This document shows positions 1-10,423 of a stretch of 64,000 bases of DNA, piece by piece. Both the position numbers and the translations under genes were made by a program. Origin of the DNA: Methylobacter luteus IMV-B-3098. GTDB taxonomy: Bacteria > Pseudomonadota > Gammaproteobacteria > Methylococcales > Methylomonadaceae. Under the pieces are notes generated by a model. That model had not been told where the DNA came from and searched no databases. It saw only the letters and a program-made list of their open reading frames with translations. The stretch spans positions 1-64,000 of the forward strand of contig NZ_ATYJ01000015.1 of assembly GCF_000427625.1 (NCBI RefSeq). Reading direction: 5' to 3'. Position 1 is the stretch's first letter, and each line of letters begins with the position of its first letter.

Positions 1-77
1 ACTATGTAAAGTTTCTTGACTGAGGGTTGGTTGAAAGGTCAGTAAAATCAGGGTTTGCCACCAACAGCTAATCACGG

Positions 78-130
78 CTATACATAGTTGGGCCCTATAC
101 ATAGGGGTCGCTATGGATGGCTATACATAG
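78..130. repeat. Three copies of a 10-bp repeat
   Basis: The decamer CTATACATAG occurs exactly at 78-87, 95-104 and 121-130, and related CTATGG words lie between and after them. The rest of 1-470 holds no convincing gene. The repeats could be binding sites or the edge of a mobile element beyond the window, and nothing in the sequence decides between these. Confidence 0.5.
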
Positions 131-477
131 TGGCACATTGCGACCTATCGTAAAACAGTTGTTTTCCGGCGGTTTAGATAAAGCACCATTAATGCCGCTC
201 AAACCACCCCAAAAATATACGGAAAACAGTGTCGCTATGGTATGCCATACGCATATTACGTGCTCAGTGGAAATCAGCGTTGAATATTTTCCACCAACCG
301 GCATGATGATAATTTGATAAATCTATTAAATAACAAATACTTGAATAGTAGGTTGGGGAAAATTGGACGCTCTTTTTATTCAAAAAGTGGCAAAATTTCA
401 ATGCCGATTGACAAGTCTGGCGGAACTGATGAAGGATGCACTGAAGGAATACTTAATCAGAAATTCAACCCCCATTT

Positions 478-720
478 CCTGAGCATCTGGACGACTATGT
501 GACGGAAGACAATCCCGTTCGCGTCGTAGAGGTGTTTGTCGAACAGCTCGATCTGGGCAAATTAGGATTTGCTGGGGTTACTCCCATGAAAACAGGCCGG
601 CCCGCCTATCACCCCGCCGTCCTGCTCAAGCTTTATATCTACGGCTACCTGAACCGCATCCAATCCAGCCGGCGCCTGGAACGCGAAAGCCAGCGTAATT
701 TGGGGTTTAGGGACCGCATC
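478..720 (+). pseudogene. IS1182-like transposase, N-terminal fragment
   Basis: The frame reads LPEHLDDYVTEDNPVR, then a GRPAYHPAVLLKLYIYGYLN segment, then RRLERESQRN. This is the conserved N-terminal part of IS1182-type DDE transposases. The real start is missing, because the open frame begins only at a GTG at 499. Homology stops just after SQRN, near position 703, and the remaining residues to 819 look unrelated, so the rest of the transposase is lost. An IS200/IS605 element follows about 80 bp further on. A second, longer but also decayed IS1182-like copy lies at 21921-23202. Confidence 0.75.
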
Positions 721-781
721 AATCTTCATTCTGCAGCATTAAGTCCACGTTATTCACTACAGCTCGAAGCAGCTAATAGCA

Positions 782-1356
782 CTAAACAACCACCCGCTCA
801 AGCGGGTGGGTTCGAATAACGGACTGAAAGTCCGGATACGCGTCGACTAAACGACGCGTCTTAATCCGGCTCCATTTTAAAATTGTCGTTTGGGTTAGGT
901 TCAAAATGATGCTCCAAATAGTGTTTGATCATCTCATCGGTCATCTGTCCAACGGTGGCGCAAAAAATAGCCACGTGCCCAAAAATGTTTTCCCCAATAC
1001 CGCTTTTTCAAGTGGGGAAACTCCTCAAACAGATAGCTTGAAGTTCGTCCCTTGATTCTCCTCATGATTTCGCTTGGCGCCATATTCGGCGGGGCACTTA
1101 CCAAAATATGGACATGATCTTTACTGACCACGCCTTTTATAATCCGTATCTCAAACGCTTCGCAGGTTTGGCGAACCAAATCTCTTACTCGCTCTGCTAT
1201 TTCACCACTCAGTACTTTGTAACGATACTTGGTTACCCAAACAAAATGGTACTCAATTTGGTAAACCGTATGGCTGCCGTATCTATAGTCCATTGCCACC
1301 TCCTTGGCCAGATTATCGCAGCTAAAGCTGACCGGCTAAAGCCGGTGGTTTAAACC
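782..1356 (-). mobile_element. IS200/IS605-type element
   Basis: A Y1 transposase gene is flanked by the subterminal hairpins of this family. One is the palindrome CACCCGCT-CA-AGCGGGTG at 791-808, downstream of tnpA. The other is ACCGGC-TAAA-GCCGGT at 1331-1346, upstream of tnpA. There is no accessory tnpB, so it is the short IS200 form. The outer limits are estimated from the hairpins, since this family makes no terminal inverted repeats or target duplication. It lies about 100 bp past the end of the large toxin gene. Confidence 0.8.
861..1299 (-). pseudogene. tnpA: IS200/IS605 Y1 transposase, frameshifted
   Basis: HUH-type single-strand transposase of IS200/IS605 elements. The first frame (934-1299, 121 residues) contains the metal-binding HVHIL motif and normal family sequence up to ARGYF, then runs into RHRWTDDR and stops. 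Removing one base from the six-A run at 962-967 (six T on the coding strand) restores the usual tail: CATVGQMTDEMIKHYLEHHF and on to a TAA at 861-863. The catalytic tyrosine (HYLEHH) lies in this second frame, so the product of the first frame alone should be inactive. It is either a decayed gene or one that depends on slippage on the T run. Confidence 0.85.
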
Positions 1357-1453
1357 TTATGATGGAAAATTAATTTTGAATAAATAGCTACAGAATTCTT
1401 CTGGTAAGTCCGATAGATGGGATAATTCTCATGTTGAGCCGTTGATCTACTAA

Positions 1454-4400
1454 CTAATCGCCTACAAACCACATTTCACCGCTATAGGTTGCTCTTGATT
1501 TAGCTGCTTCTAGGGCACCTTGACGGTTCTGACAGGTTAAACAAGATGCCCCACCAAAAGCTCCCGGACTATTTGCATAATTCCGACGTTGGATGTCCGT
1601 CCAACTTCTTGCACCATTTTCGAAAATACTACGTAGAGGAGGGTTATGGTCCGCAACAGGTTGGGTCCGCGTACCAGAAATCATTATCCCGCTGCAATCG
1701 GGGCAGGGCTTACCTTCTGCAGCCGTTTTAATAGCTCTAGCGGCTGGCCCACGGGTCGCCGCTCCCCCAAAATCTGATTGCCGATTGTATTTGGCATAAC
1801 AGGAATTATGAACCCAACTCGCCAAATGACCTACAAAGTAAGTATGCGTACTCTCAACCTCTAAATTATAAACCGTTCGGGTTGCTTCCAGCACATCTAT
1901 TCCGACTACTGATGCCATACCAGATGCTGTGGACACATGCATATTAGGCTCAAGATAGCCCGCACCAGTCCAGCCACGACCATTCACATAGAATGGATGG
2001 TCGACTGTAGCTAAAACCGTATCCACTTGCTGAGCTTGTTTGATTTGTACCTTAACGACTTTTTGCTTTGGAGTGATGAAAGTGCGAACGACTCGACGCT
2101 TGGAAAGTTTACCAGTCACCTCGTCTCGAGAAATTATCAAGTCACCAACCTTAATCGACTCAATAGGTCTAAAGCCATCTGGTGTAGCTACTGGTGTGCC
2201 AGCGGCAAAGCATGGACAGACTCCTCCGGGACAAATATTTCTTGATGCCACTCCTGCTTCTTTTTCCATCGATGCTAATCTACTAACACCACCTGGTCCG
2301 GGCACCAAAGAGGCGGTGACTATCGCCGCCTCAAAATCGATATCATCGCGGTGTTTGATTGGTCCATTAACGTGTGAGTAGTTCATTCCAAAAATACCAG
2401 CGATGATTTCGGCACGTGGCATGATCACGTCCTGAAGTGTCCGTTCGGGATTAGTTGCGACTCCGATGGCAAAAAAGACCGGACTTGCGTTTACAGCTAC
2501 TGCATGAATCTTATCAAAGACCGGAGTACCTGCATCATTTATAGGCCCTCTCTCGAAGAACACCGGATCTCGTATTTCACGCGAAGGCCTTTCAGATTCT
2601 GCATGCCGCACTTCTGGCGGATCATAATTACCCACTTCGAGTTGGCCATTCCCTACGGCGGACCAGCCGCCTGGGTGATATTGTATATCCTTGGCTCCCT
2701 CTGGAATCTTGTCTAACCCATTCGGATCCAAATAAACAATTGGATTACCGCTAACATAGGAATATGGATTCAGATCACTTCCAAGGCCATGAATAGTCAA
2801 GGGGTCAGCACTCATAAACCTTCCCAGGTAAGGCTGATAATATCGAGCGCCGAAGTAAGTCGCCCCAACTTCTATGTCCTCCTCCTTGCCGGTAAACTTA
2901 TAGGGTTCCCGAAAAAACTTCGGTCGATAATCACTTTCGACGGCACCATAAGGTTGGTAAGTTGTACGTTCGACAAGCTCGCTCTTCGCATGATTGATGA
3001 TGACGGCACTCGAGCCAAGATAATCGCCCATGTTCAGATGCATTGTGATCGCAGAACCAGACAACTGATGGGGAAACTGATCCTCTTCATCCCAAAAGAC
3101 GTGTGCCATTCCTCCCAGATAAGCATGTACGTTGTCACGCTTTACTTGGTAGTCTCCATCTGCAGAGTTGAATGGAGCTTGTTGGATCCTTAACGTATCG
3201 AAAACTTCAAGCGTGTGATTCGTAAGGTCATTAGTATTAGTCGAACTTTTACGAATCCGGGACCCTAGCGAATAGACATAGTTTAAATCCCAGCTTGGTT
3301 TTCCAGCCGGAAGAGCATTGGGCGAAGTTTGGGACGGTAGCACATTACCATCGAAATCCCAGCGTCGCGCACGGGCAAGTTGCCCGACTTCGTCCCAGTC
3401 GTAAGCGAACCATTGGGCGCATTGGCTGGAGGCACCGGTCGGGCAGTTACCGGGGCGTTCTATTTTGAGCTCCGCCAGATTACCTGCCTCATCGTAGCGT
3501 ACCTGCAGACCTTCGCCTGAGCGTAGCTGGTTCGGACCATTTTGCGCTGTGCCGTATCCAAGATTAGAGCCCAGCGACCGCTCATAGCGAGCCTTGAGAT
3601 CGTCCTCGGAAGCTGCGATATTGCCTAAGCCGTCATAATCGAAGGTTTGTTGGGTCACTCTTGTTGAAAGCGAACGCAATGGCACTGGGTGGCGATCATT
3701 TGTGTTAATCTCGATCTCAAACGGGGAACGCCATGGAGCGATTCCGCCCGAGACGTTATACGTGTTGTCAATACGTACCAAACGATAGAGATCGTCATAT
3801 TCCATGCTGCGTTTCAGTACGGGCGCTGCATCTGGCGGTAATTTAGCTAATGAGATAGCGTCGATTACACCCTCACTTCGATCTTCAATGACCAATGGAT
3901 TGCCAACCTCATCATACGATGAAAAGTGGTAATCGATGTAAGTAAGATATCTTGGTCCAAATAATGTAGAACGCGGCCTGGAATTAGCGAGATCATAGCG
4001 CGTGAGTCGGCGCCTGGCATCATATTTAAATGCCGCTATCGTCCTGTAAAAGTCCCCATAGACAATACTGTCTGGTGCACCATCAGGCGCATAAAATGCT
4101 CTATTAATAATGCGGCCATAGGAGCTGTCGATACTGAAGGGAAATCCGCGTGAGGAATAAGTATAACGTTCTTCGCTACCTCCATTCATGAGTAGTTTCG
4201 GGATATCCACTCCTGTGGTCCTGCGTGTAAGACGATCGCCAATATCGTAATCCCGCCGTGACCTGTACCAGTGCAGTGCGTAGGCTGAGCCAGTGTTGAA
4301 ACCCTCGGGTTTGGCTATTTGCCGCGAGACACGGCGGATGCGGCCGCGCGCGTCATAGTTGAAGCGCGTGTGGCTGCCACGGTCCCGTACCGCGACGAGA

Positions 4401-7400
4401 TTCCCCATAGCCAGTTTAGGAGCATCAGCAAAATTCGGCTCAGGTCTGACTTGATCATTTTCGTACTCATCGTAACGGTAAAAAGCTTCAAAGCCTTCAC
4501 CCGTCGCAAGATTTAGAGCGGTATAAGCCGCTTGTGAATCAAGACACGGGGAATAGTCCTCACCTATCAAACGACTAAGCCCATCGTAATAGAAATTTTC
4601 ACCGCACCCTCTCGCATCGCTGGTTCCGACCAGACGGCCAGCGTCATCCCACACATAATGCCAATTGTTGCCGGTATTTGGCTCCCGGTTAACCATCAAT
4701 CGCCCGAGACTATCGAATTCCATTGTACGCTGATAAGTACCTCCGGCGTGCGTCCGTGTAATGGTGGCTGGCTCACCTGTTGGGTTATATTTAACGGTCG
4801 TGGTGATATTATCTGGAACCGGATTATTAATGTGCTGAACAGCTTTTACGCTGCGCCCGAACCCGTCATACTCGACTCGTTGGAATGCCTTTTCGTGAGA
4901 TCCTCCGGATTTTAGCTGTTCAGCATCGCGGGTTTCTAGTGCGAGCGGAAAGTAGCTGTAGCGCAAAAGTTCTTTAGAAAAACCAGGGGAGTTTTCTTTT
5001 ATGGAACTCGCTCGCCCAAAATCATCGTAACGTATTTTTAATAACGAATTATCCGTTGGAATTGGGATAAATTTTGCATTAATCGCCGTATCTACTGGAT
5101 CTTCAGTAGATGCCCAGGGACGACGAACTTCTTTGACTTTGCCAGTCAAATCCGTTATTCGCCAACCCTTCACCACCCAGTCGTCGTTGTCTCCTTGGTC
5201 AAAACCAACGACGGATTCACCTAGACCATTGAAAATTGTCACCGATCTAGTACTCTTTCCGGGGCCTACTATATGCCGCACATCAATATAACTTAAAGGC
5301 TTATCGTCTCTGTAGAAGATTTGTCCAGCGAGTATAGGGGGCTGATTTGTAGCGTCTGGGTCTGGCAGGTAAATTTCCTTGGGCCGGCCAAATGGATCAA
5401 ACCTAATTTCGCTGGTGCTGCCGTTGGGCGCTATCGAATTTACGGCTTGCTCGAATCCTCGATCAAATACGCTCCGTGTTTCAAGAGCAGCGCTGCCACA
5501 ACCGTTTTTAAACTGACGCACGACATTGGGTAGGTGTTGATAAGGTTCATCATAAACAGTGGCTATGCAACTGGGAGGCGAGCCTCCGGGAGACTGACCG
5601 CTGGCGGTCTGGATAACGTTACCCCAGGCGTCATAACTTAATGTTGCGAGGTTATGCCAACCGCTGTCGAGTGACTGCCCGGCAGGATTTGGAGCCGTGC
5701 GATTATTACCGGCAGGATGATGACGGCCGAGTGGAATAGACGACTTGTCGAGCCATCCTTGGATAGATTTAACATCTTTAGTCACTGGCTCGTAAGTAAT
5801 ACGAGATTTACGAAGGAGTTTGTCAGGATAACCAGGATCGGGCTGCCAGATGGAAACAAAGTCCGGCAAACATTGCCAATCGGACGTGCAAGGGATAGGG
5901 CCGGGCGTACCAAGCGAGCTATTTTCTGGGCCATTAGGATTAGATGCATCTTTCGACGAAAACAACGTGATTGTTGTTTCGTCAGGGTCTTCTGCCGAAT
6001 CCTCATCTTTGACAACAACACCCTTATCAATGACTCGCTTTATAGTACCCCAGTTGTCATATTCGACTAAGCGGGTTAGATGCTTGCGAATACCTTCCTG
6101 ATGAGGGGCATCATCCTTTGAATCGCCTCCTGTCTCCGAAGGGTAATGAGCGCCTGCTGTCACTGGCTGAGCATCATCATAAAGATAGGTGTCGTTTTTT
6201 GCTGCGTATGAATATGTTACGCGTCGATCACGCTGAGCATTAAGTGGAAAAAGAGTAGTATTTGTGTAATTGAAAATTTTAGTCCACAGGTGGCCAGGTT
6301 TTCCGTCTTCGATACGGCGACCCCATTCAGCAGTTTCGGGGAACAATTTCAGCTTACCCCGATCAATGCGCACAATCCTACCCGTCCATGACTTGTCATC
6401 CTCATCATCGCTTCCTTCGGAGCATAGCGGTGTATCCTCCCTACCCGGAAGCCGAGCATTGAGACCGTTATTCTGGCAGGGTCCAAACCAATAGGTAGTA
6501 GCGGTTTCGGCTGGTTCATCGCCGGAACGCGTAACAACTTTCCGGAATCCGGCTAAAGTCCTGGACCATCGATCATACGCAGGATCTCGGTAAATATACT
6601 GAGCTTTGCGCCTGAATTGGTAAGGTTCCGAAACTTGTTTGGCGTTGGAATCCCCGCCGGCATGATAACTATCCTGAGTGACGGTCTGCGTGACAACGCT
6701 CTCAACCATAGGCGAATGATACTGCCATGCGAGTGGAGTGCCTTTGACTTCCAGGTCGAGAGACTGGATGGTGCGGTAACGGATGTCTGTCGTTGCACCA
6801 TAGCCGTTATGGATCCGTATAAGCAGGCCAGGTCTGGGCGCCTCCCCTCGCTCGGATCCTTGTACTATGACACCTTTCTTCATAAAAGTGCCAACGTAAG
6901 CACCTTGCTTGGCGAGGATTACGACATCATCGATGCCGTCGGCATTCATATCGGCAAACGTGGTCCGATGTACACCAATGTTGCGAGTGGCTGTACGATG
7001 ATCCTGGACAATGCCGGCGATGCATGATTCGATTGGGCAGGCAAACAAATGACCGTCCTGATTTACCCATAACTTTACTTCCCCACTCGCCATATCGTAC
7101 TGAATAATATCTGCCAGGCCATCTCCGGTCACATCGTGGAAAAAGGTATCGTCAGTGAATGGCCATGGCATACGAGACCCCACGGCTTCAATCTCATATA
7201 CCGATGCTGCTTCGGTAGGCAATTCTTTACAAGGCCAAGAAGATGGTTGTTGTGAATCAATGCAGGTAAACTTCCCGTAACCATTACCTGGTCTTACCCG
7301 TGGAATTCCTCCACTGTCTTTTTGATTCTGAGTGACCAAGTCAACTAGACCATCACCGTTGATATCAACATAGAAAAACTTGGTGCCTCTTTTTGAGCCT

Positions 7401-9544
7401 TGTACGCTGGGGGCTAAGCTCCTAGCTTCCGCTTGATTAAAATCAAACACAAAAGGTATTTGAGCTGGGCCTACTCCTCCACCTGGCAGCGGCTCATTTT
7501 GGGCATAGCGTTTTGTAAATTCGGGATAGGCTACCTCGAAGTCACCTGCCTGTTGACCCGTTGAAACGAAACGATCAGTGAGGCCATCTCCGTCTATGTC
7601 AGTAAACCAGCGTGAGATATTAGAGTAAGGTCCATGGCCTCCTGTCACAGTCTGCGATGATATATGATCAGAAATTGAAGGTTTAGCCCAATCCAAAGGT
7701 TGTGTCTTTTCCCATTCCCAGCCGGGATTGAAGTCAGCGAGCTTAAAATGATCGGCATCACAACCGCTTCCGGGTTCGAACTCGTCTGGTTTGGATCCGG
7801 GTAGCCTAGGGCGGGCACGGTAAGGTGCGTAGTCTGCTTTGCTCCAGGCGACCATACCTTCGCCCCATGAACCAACAATAGTAGCTCCTCCGGTATTATT
7901 AAATAATCCTTCCTGAGCGTTAGAGGCCCAATGCATTAGGCCGGACGTATTGCTTTTATCTCCTGCGTCAAAGCACTGATGTTCTAGGGACACGCGAGTT
8001 GCATCAATTCCTCTATTCAGATACCCCATTAGGGGACGTGCAATCTCACACTCATCCCAATCGGGCCAATAGTGAGTTTCACATCTCAACTGCGAGTTCC
8101 AGCCCTGCACGATGTCCGGTAGTCCATCGCGGTTGAAGTCGACGACTCCGACGCTATTGAGGTAAGGCAGCACACGGTTCTCGTCAACGGCTTTAGGCGG
8201 GCCGCCTTGCACTTCTGTGGTCTGTGCTATAACAAATACAGGATTCCCGTCCTCGTACTCGAATGTTGTGGGTGGTAAATAAAATGACGCACTAGGAAAT
8301 CTTCCATATGTATGGATACCAGGAAAAGGGCACTTTTGATCCTCCGGAATCCTACCTTGGTCATCTTCGAACTGATTACAGCGGCCATGCATTCCTATTG
8401 CGGTGAGGAATGAGTGATGCCAAAGCTGAAACACTGGATTGGGCGGTGCAGTTGAGGCTTGACCTTGGGCCGGAGCGTAGTCTAGAAAATAGGCGCGGAT
8501 TACCTCACGCGGCCCTGTACCAGTCCAGGGCATGCTCGCGACCGCGACACGACTTAGACGTAAATCAGGCGTAGCGCGGTATGGATCAGCATAATGAGTT
8601 TGAGGGAAGCCCGGCTTTTGCCAGTCAAGCTGAGTATGATGAGCAAAGTCGGCATCGCTGTGGTGGTTGCTAGCGCGTGGTGTATCATAAATATCAGTCA
8701 GAAACAAAAGCCCGCGTTTGCCGAGCCGTTTCCAGCGATAGTCAATATAGTTAACCGTTCTCCCAACGAGTGTGTGTACGGCGTCGGAGTACCGGACGAG
8801 CCGCCAACGGAGGATGGCATTTTCATTATCCACTGCATGCTCAACTCCTGGAGTTTTGCTGTTTGGCGGCTTACCGAACTCAAGTAGCTCGCCACCTTTG
8901 AGTTGCACCTTCCAATAACGTCGATTTGGAGATAGGTAAAACCTAATAAACGGCCCTTCGACCTGAAGACGGAAATAGCGCCAACCTTTAAGGGAATGCC
9001 ATGTCGGTTGCGGTTCTTTACCACAATTCTGGTCATTATCTAATTTCGAATCCGTCAGGTGGCAAATAAAGACCAATGGCTGTCCATTGTATAAGTATCG
9101 ATCCTCGCTGATCAGAGCACCATTTGCATCTTCTCGCCGCTCTCCACAGGCGATAGGTATCCCTTCTTCTGTAAAGCAAGGGTTGCCAGACAGTGGCTTA
9201 CGCTCGATAACCGGTAAGTCCACCCCCCAACCATACCCGGCCTCGCGATCACGGGAAAAAGAATTGTAACTCAGCGTAAGTTGCGGCTGGGGGCGCCCTC
9301 GTGCTGAGAGGAGGCTGAAAGGGTAGCTGTATGTCATCGCACCCGTTTTATTATCGGGTTCGCCACGCCCTACTGAGGAGCTTTCGCCGAAGACCCCTTC
9401 GGCCGTTGCGCCGAGCACACTGGTTGGATCTGCTCTAGCCGAAGATAATGTTACGACAGCAAAAAAAGCTAGTAATAAAATAACTGCTAGAAATATGAGC
9501 GTTCTACTATCATATCGCGGTGATTGATTTGATAGTCTGATCAT
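1454..9544 (-). CDS. SpvB/RHS-repeat polymorphic toxin with Hint and HNH-like tail
   Basis: A 2696-residue exported protein. It starts at ATG 9544 behind a GGAGG. The N-terminus has a hydrophobic signal segment (about residues 15-36, ending SARA). A SpvB-like region follows (about 45-130, GAMTYSYPFS). Then come five FG-GAP/VCBS calcium-type repeats at about 470-880, such as DFNRDGLPD, DIDGDGLTD and DMNADGIDD. Many YD/RHS repeats follow, and the RHS core (YLGRFMSADPLT to YLDPNG) ends near 2275. A Hint self-processing domain spans about 2443-2578 (CFAAGTPVATPDG to VHN). The last 118 residues form the likely toxin: CPDC, then ADHNPPL, then CLTCQNRQGA, an arrangement typical of zinc-stabilised HNH-like nucleases. 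This follows the TcB/RHS toxin plan of a shell, autocleavage and a variable tip. The nuclease assignment is inferred from the motifs. No candidate immunity gene follows the stop codon. Confidence 0.88.
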   Translation of the reverse strand: MIRLSNQSPRYDSRTLIFLAVILLLAFFAVVTLSSARADPTSVLGATAEGVFGESSSVGRGEPDNKTGAMTYSYPFSLLSARGRPQPQLTLSYNSFSRDREAGYGWGVDLPVIERKPLSGNPCFTEEGIPIACGERREDANGALISEDRYLYNGQPLVFICHLTDSKLDNDQNCGKEPQPTWHSLKGWRYFRLQVEGPFIRFYLSPNRRYWKVQLKGGELLEFGKPPNSKTPGVEHAVDNENAILRWRLVRYSDAVHTLVGRTVNYIDYRWKRLGKRGLLFLTDIYDTPRASNHHSDADFAHHTQLDWQKPGFPQTHYADPYRATPDLRLSRVAVASMPWTGTGPREVIRAYFLDYAPAQGQASTAPPNPVFQLWHHSFLTAIGMHGRCNQFEDDQGRIPEDQKCPFPGIHTYGRFPSASFYLPPTTFEYEDGNPVFVIAQTTEVQGGPPKAVDENRVLPYLNSVGVVDFNRDGLPDIVQGWNSQLRCETHYWPDWDECEIARPLMGYLNRGIDATRVSLEHQCFDAGDKSNTSGLMHWASNAQEGLFNNTGGATIVGSWGEGMVAWSKADYAPYRARPRLPGSKPDEFEPGSGCDADHFKLADFNPGWEWEKTQPLDWAKPSISDHISSQTVTGGHGPYSNISRWFTDIDGDGLTDRFVSTGQQAGDFEVAYPEFTKRYAQNEPLPGGGVGPAQIPFVFDFNQAEARSLAPSVQGSKRGTKFFYVDINGDGLVDLVTQNQKDSGGIPRVRPGNGYGKFTCIDSQQPSSWPCKELPTEAASVYEIEAVGSRMPWPFTDDTFFHDVTGDGLADIIQYDMASGEVKLWVNQDGHLFACPIESCIAGIVQDHRTATRNIGVHRTTFADMNADGIDDVVILAKQGAYVGTFMKKGVIVQGSERGEAPRPGLLIRIHNGYGATTDIRYRTIQSLDLEVKGTPLAWQYHSPMVESVVTQTVTQDSYHAGGDSNAKQVSEPYQFRRKAQYIYRDPAYDRWSRTLAGFRKVVTRSGDEPAETATTYWFGPCQNNGLNARLPGREDTPLCSEGSDDEDDKSWTGRIVRIDRGKLKLFPETAEWGRRIEDGKPGHLWTKIFNYTNTTLFPLNAQRDRRVTYSYAAKNDTYLYDDAQPVTAGAHYPSETGGDSKDDAPHQEGIRKHLTRLVEYDNWGTIKRVIDKGVVVKDEDSAEDPDETTITLFSSKDASNPNGPENSSLGTPGPIPCTSDWQCLPDFVSIWQPDPGYPDKLLRKSRITYEPVTKDVKSIQGWLDKSSIPLGRHHPAGNNRTAPNPAGQSLDSGWHNLATLSYDAWGNVIQTASGQSPGGSPPSCIATVYDEPYQHLPNVVRQFKNGCGSAALETRSVFDRGFEQAVNSIAPNGSTSEIRFDPFGRPKEIYLPDPDATNQPPILAGQIFYRDDKPLSYIDVRHIVGPGKSTRSVTIFNGLGESVVGFDQGDNDDWVVKGWRITDLTGKVKEVRRPWASTEDPVDTAINAKFIPIPTDNSLLKIRYDDFGRASSIKENSPGFSKELLRYSYFPLALETRDAEQLKSGGSHEKAFQRVEYDGFGRSVKAVQHINNPVPDNITTTVKYNPTGEPATITRTHAGGTYQRTMEFDSLGRLMVNREPNTGNNWHYVWDDAGRLVGTSDARGCGENFYYDGLSRLIGEDYSPCLDSQAAYTALNLATGEGFEAFYRYDEYENDQVRPEPNFADAPKLAMGNLVAVRDRGSHTRFNYDARGRIRRVSRQIAKPEGFNTGSAYALHWYRSRRDYDIGDRLTRRTTGVDIPKLLMNGGSEERYTYSSRGFPFSIDSSYGRIINRAFYAPDGAPDSIVYGDFYRTIAAFKYDARRRLTRYDLANSRPRSTLFGPRYLTYIDYHFSSYDEVGNPLVIEDRSEGVIDAISLAKLPPDAAPVLKRSMEYDDLYRLVRIDNTYNVSGGIAPWRSPFEIEINTNDRHPVPLRSLSTRVTQQTFDYDGLGNIAASEDDLKARYERSLGSNLGYGTAQNGPNQLRSGEGLQVRYDEAGNLAELKIERPGNCPTGASSQCAQWFAYDWDEVGQLARARRWDFDGNVLPSQTSPNALPAGKPSWDLNYVYSLGSRIRKSSTNTNDLTNHTLEVFDTLRIQQAPFNSADGDYQVKRDNVHAYLGGMAHVFWDEEDQFPHQLSGSAITMHLNMGDYLGSSAVIINHAKSELVERTTYQPYGAVESDYRPKFFREPYKFTGKEEDIEVGATYFGARYYQPYLGRFMSADPLTIHGLGSDLNPYSYVSGNPIVYLDPNGLDKIPEGAKDIQYHPGGWSAVGNGQLEVGNYDPPEVRHAESERPSREIRDPVFFERGPINDAGTPVFDKIHAVAVNASPVFFAIGVATNPERTLQDVIMPRAEIIAGIFGMNYSHVNGPIKHRDDIDFEAAIVTASLVPGPGGVSRLASMEKEAGVASRNICPGGVCPCFAAGTPVATPDGFRPIESIKVGDLIISRDEVTGKLSKRRVVRTFITPKQKVVKVQIKQAQQVDTVLATVDHPFYVNGRGWTGAGYLEPNMHVSTASGMASVVGIDVLEATRTVYNLEVESTHTYFVGHLASWVHNSCYAKYNRQSDFGGAATRGPAARAIKTAAEGKPCPDCSGIMISGTRTQPVADHNPPLRSIFENGARSWTDIQRRNYANSPGAFGGASCLTCQNRQGALEAAKSRATYSGEMWFVGD

Positions 9545-9590
9545 AGAGCCTCCACTATTAGATTATGCCCTACGGAATTATGATTCAGTT

Positions 9591-10178
9591 CTAAGATGTT
9601 GGTAGCTGTAACAAAGGAAGCATTACTATTTCGAACGGTTCCAATACAGTGAACTTGTCGCTTTTGAGAAATTGTTTTTCTGGTGGTGATATAAAGCGGA
9701 AGCCCCGACCTTGATGTTCCCATCCGACTTGAGCTGCAAAGTTAACTCTGATTCGAGTCGGGTATCCTTGCGGCGTTTCTGCCTTGAAACTAACGCGATA
9801 ATATTCCTCGTCGTCTGGCCCGTCCCATTTCGATGGCTCAGGGTGTGGGGCTAAAATATCTATGAATTTGACTCCTCCTCCCACATATTCCATTACACTT
9901 TGCTGGTGAGAATGTTCGATGACAAAGGCGCTAGCTAGTGTGGGTGAAAAAGGTCGTCCTAATGCTTTTTGCCAGCGAATTTCTCCCCATACAGTACGGG
10001 ATAATATCGTCGCCAAAATTGGCCTATAAAGTTCGTTTTCAGCCAGCCAGTGATTTACCCGATCCACAGTGATCGGCTGTCTTAACACTGTCTGAAAGCT
10101 AGAAAGTGCGCGTTCTAATAAGTCAGGATCAATTTCGTTTAGCTCATCTTCCTGGTGGTTTTTCGTATCAATTGTCAT
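9591..10178 (-). CDS. Unknown protein preceding the RHS toxin
   Basis: About 195 residues, with no recognised domain. The start at ATG 10178 is preferred because AAGGAG lies seven bases upstream; the earlier ATG at 10193 overlaps that ribosome-binding site. The acidic N-terminus (EDELNEIDPDLLERALSSF) is followed by a mixed region with aromatic patches. There is no signal peptide or membrane segment, so it should be cytoplasmic. It ends 46 bp before the toxin gene on the same strand, so the two are probably cotranscribed. It could be a chaperone or adaptor for the toxin, or an immunity protein in an unusual upstream position. Neither role can be shown from sequence. Confidence 0.75.
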   Translation of the reverse strand: MTIDTKNHQEDELNEIDPDLLERALSSFQTVLRQPITVDRVNHWLAENELYRPILATILSRTVWGEIRWQKALGRPFSPTLASAFVIEHSHQQSVMEYVGGGVKFIDILAPHPEPSKWDGPDDEEYYRVSFKAETPQGYPTRIRVNFAAQVGWEHQGRGFRFISPPEKQFLKSDKFTVLEPFEIVMLPLLQLPTS

Positions 10179-10423
10179 AAGGTGCTCCTTCATTTAGAAG
10201 TAAACAATTTGACCACACAAGTCCCTAACTATAGAAACATAGCTTATACGTTAGAATAAATTTGTTTGCAATAATTTTGTTGAAAGTCTTGTGTTTAAAT
10301 GTGAATTAAGAGCTGATTCGTAAAAAATTCCAGAAAAACAGAGCCGCCGCGAGTTTGCCGAAGACGTGCACCATCAGTCCATTGTAAGACCGCACTTTAC
10401 TGGCGCATTCAATGCCTGTCTTT

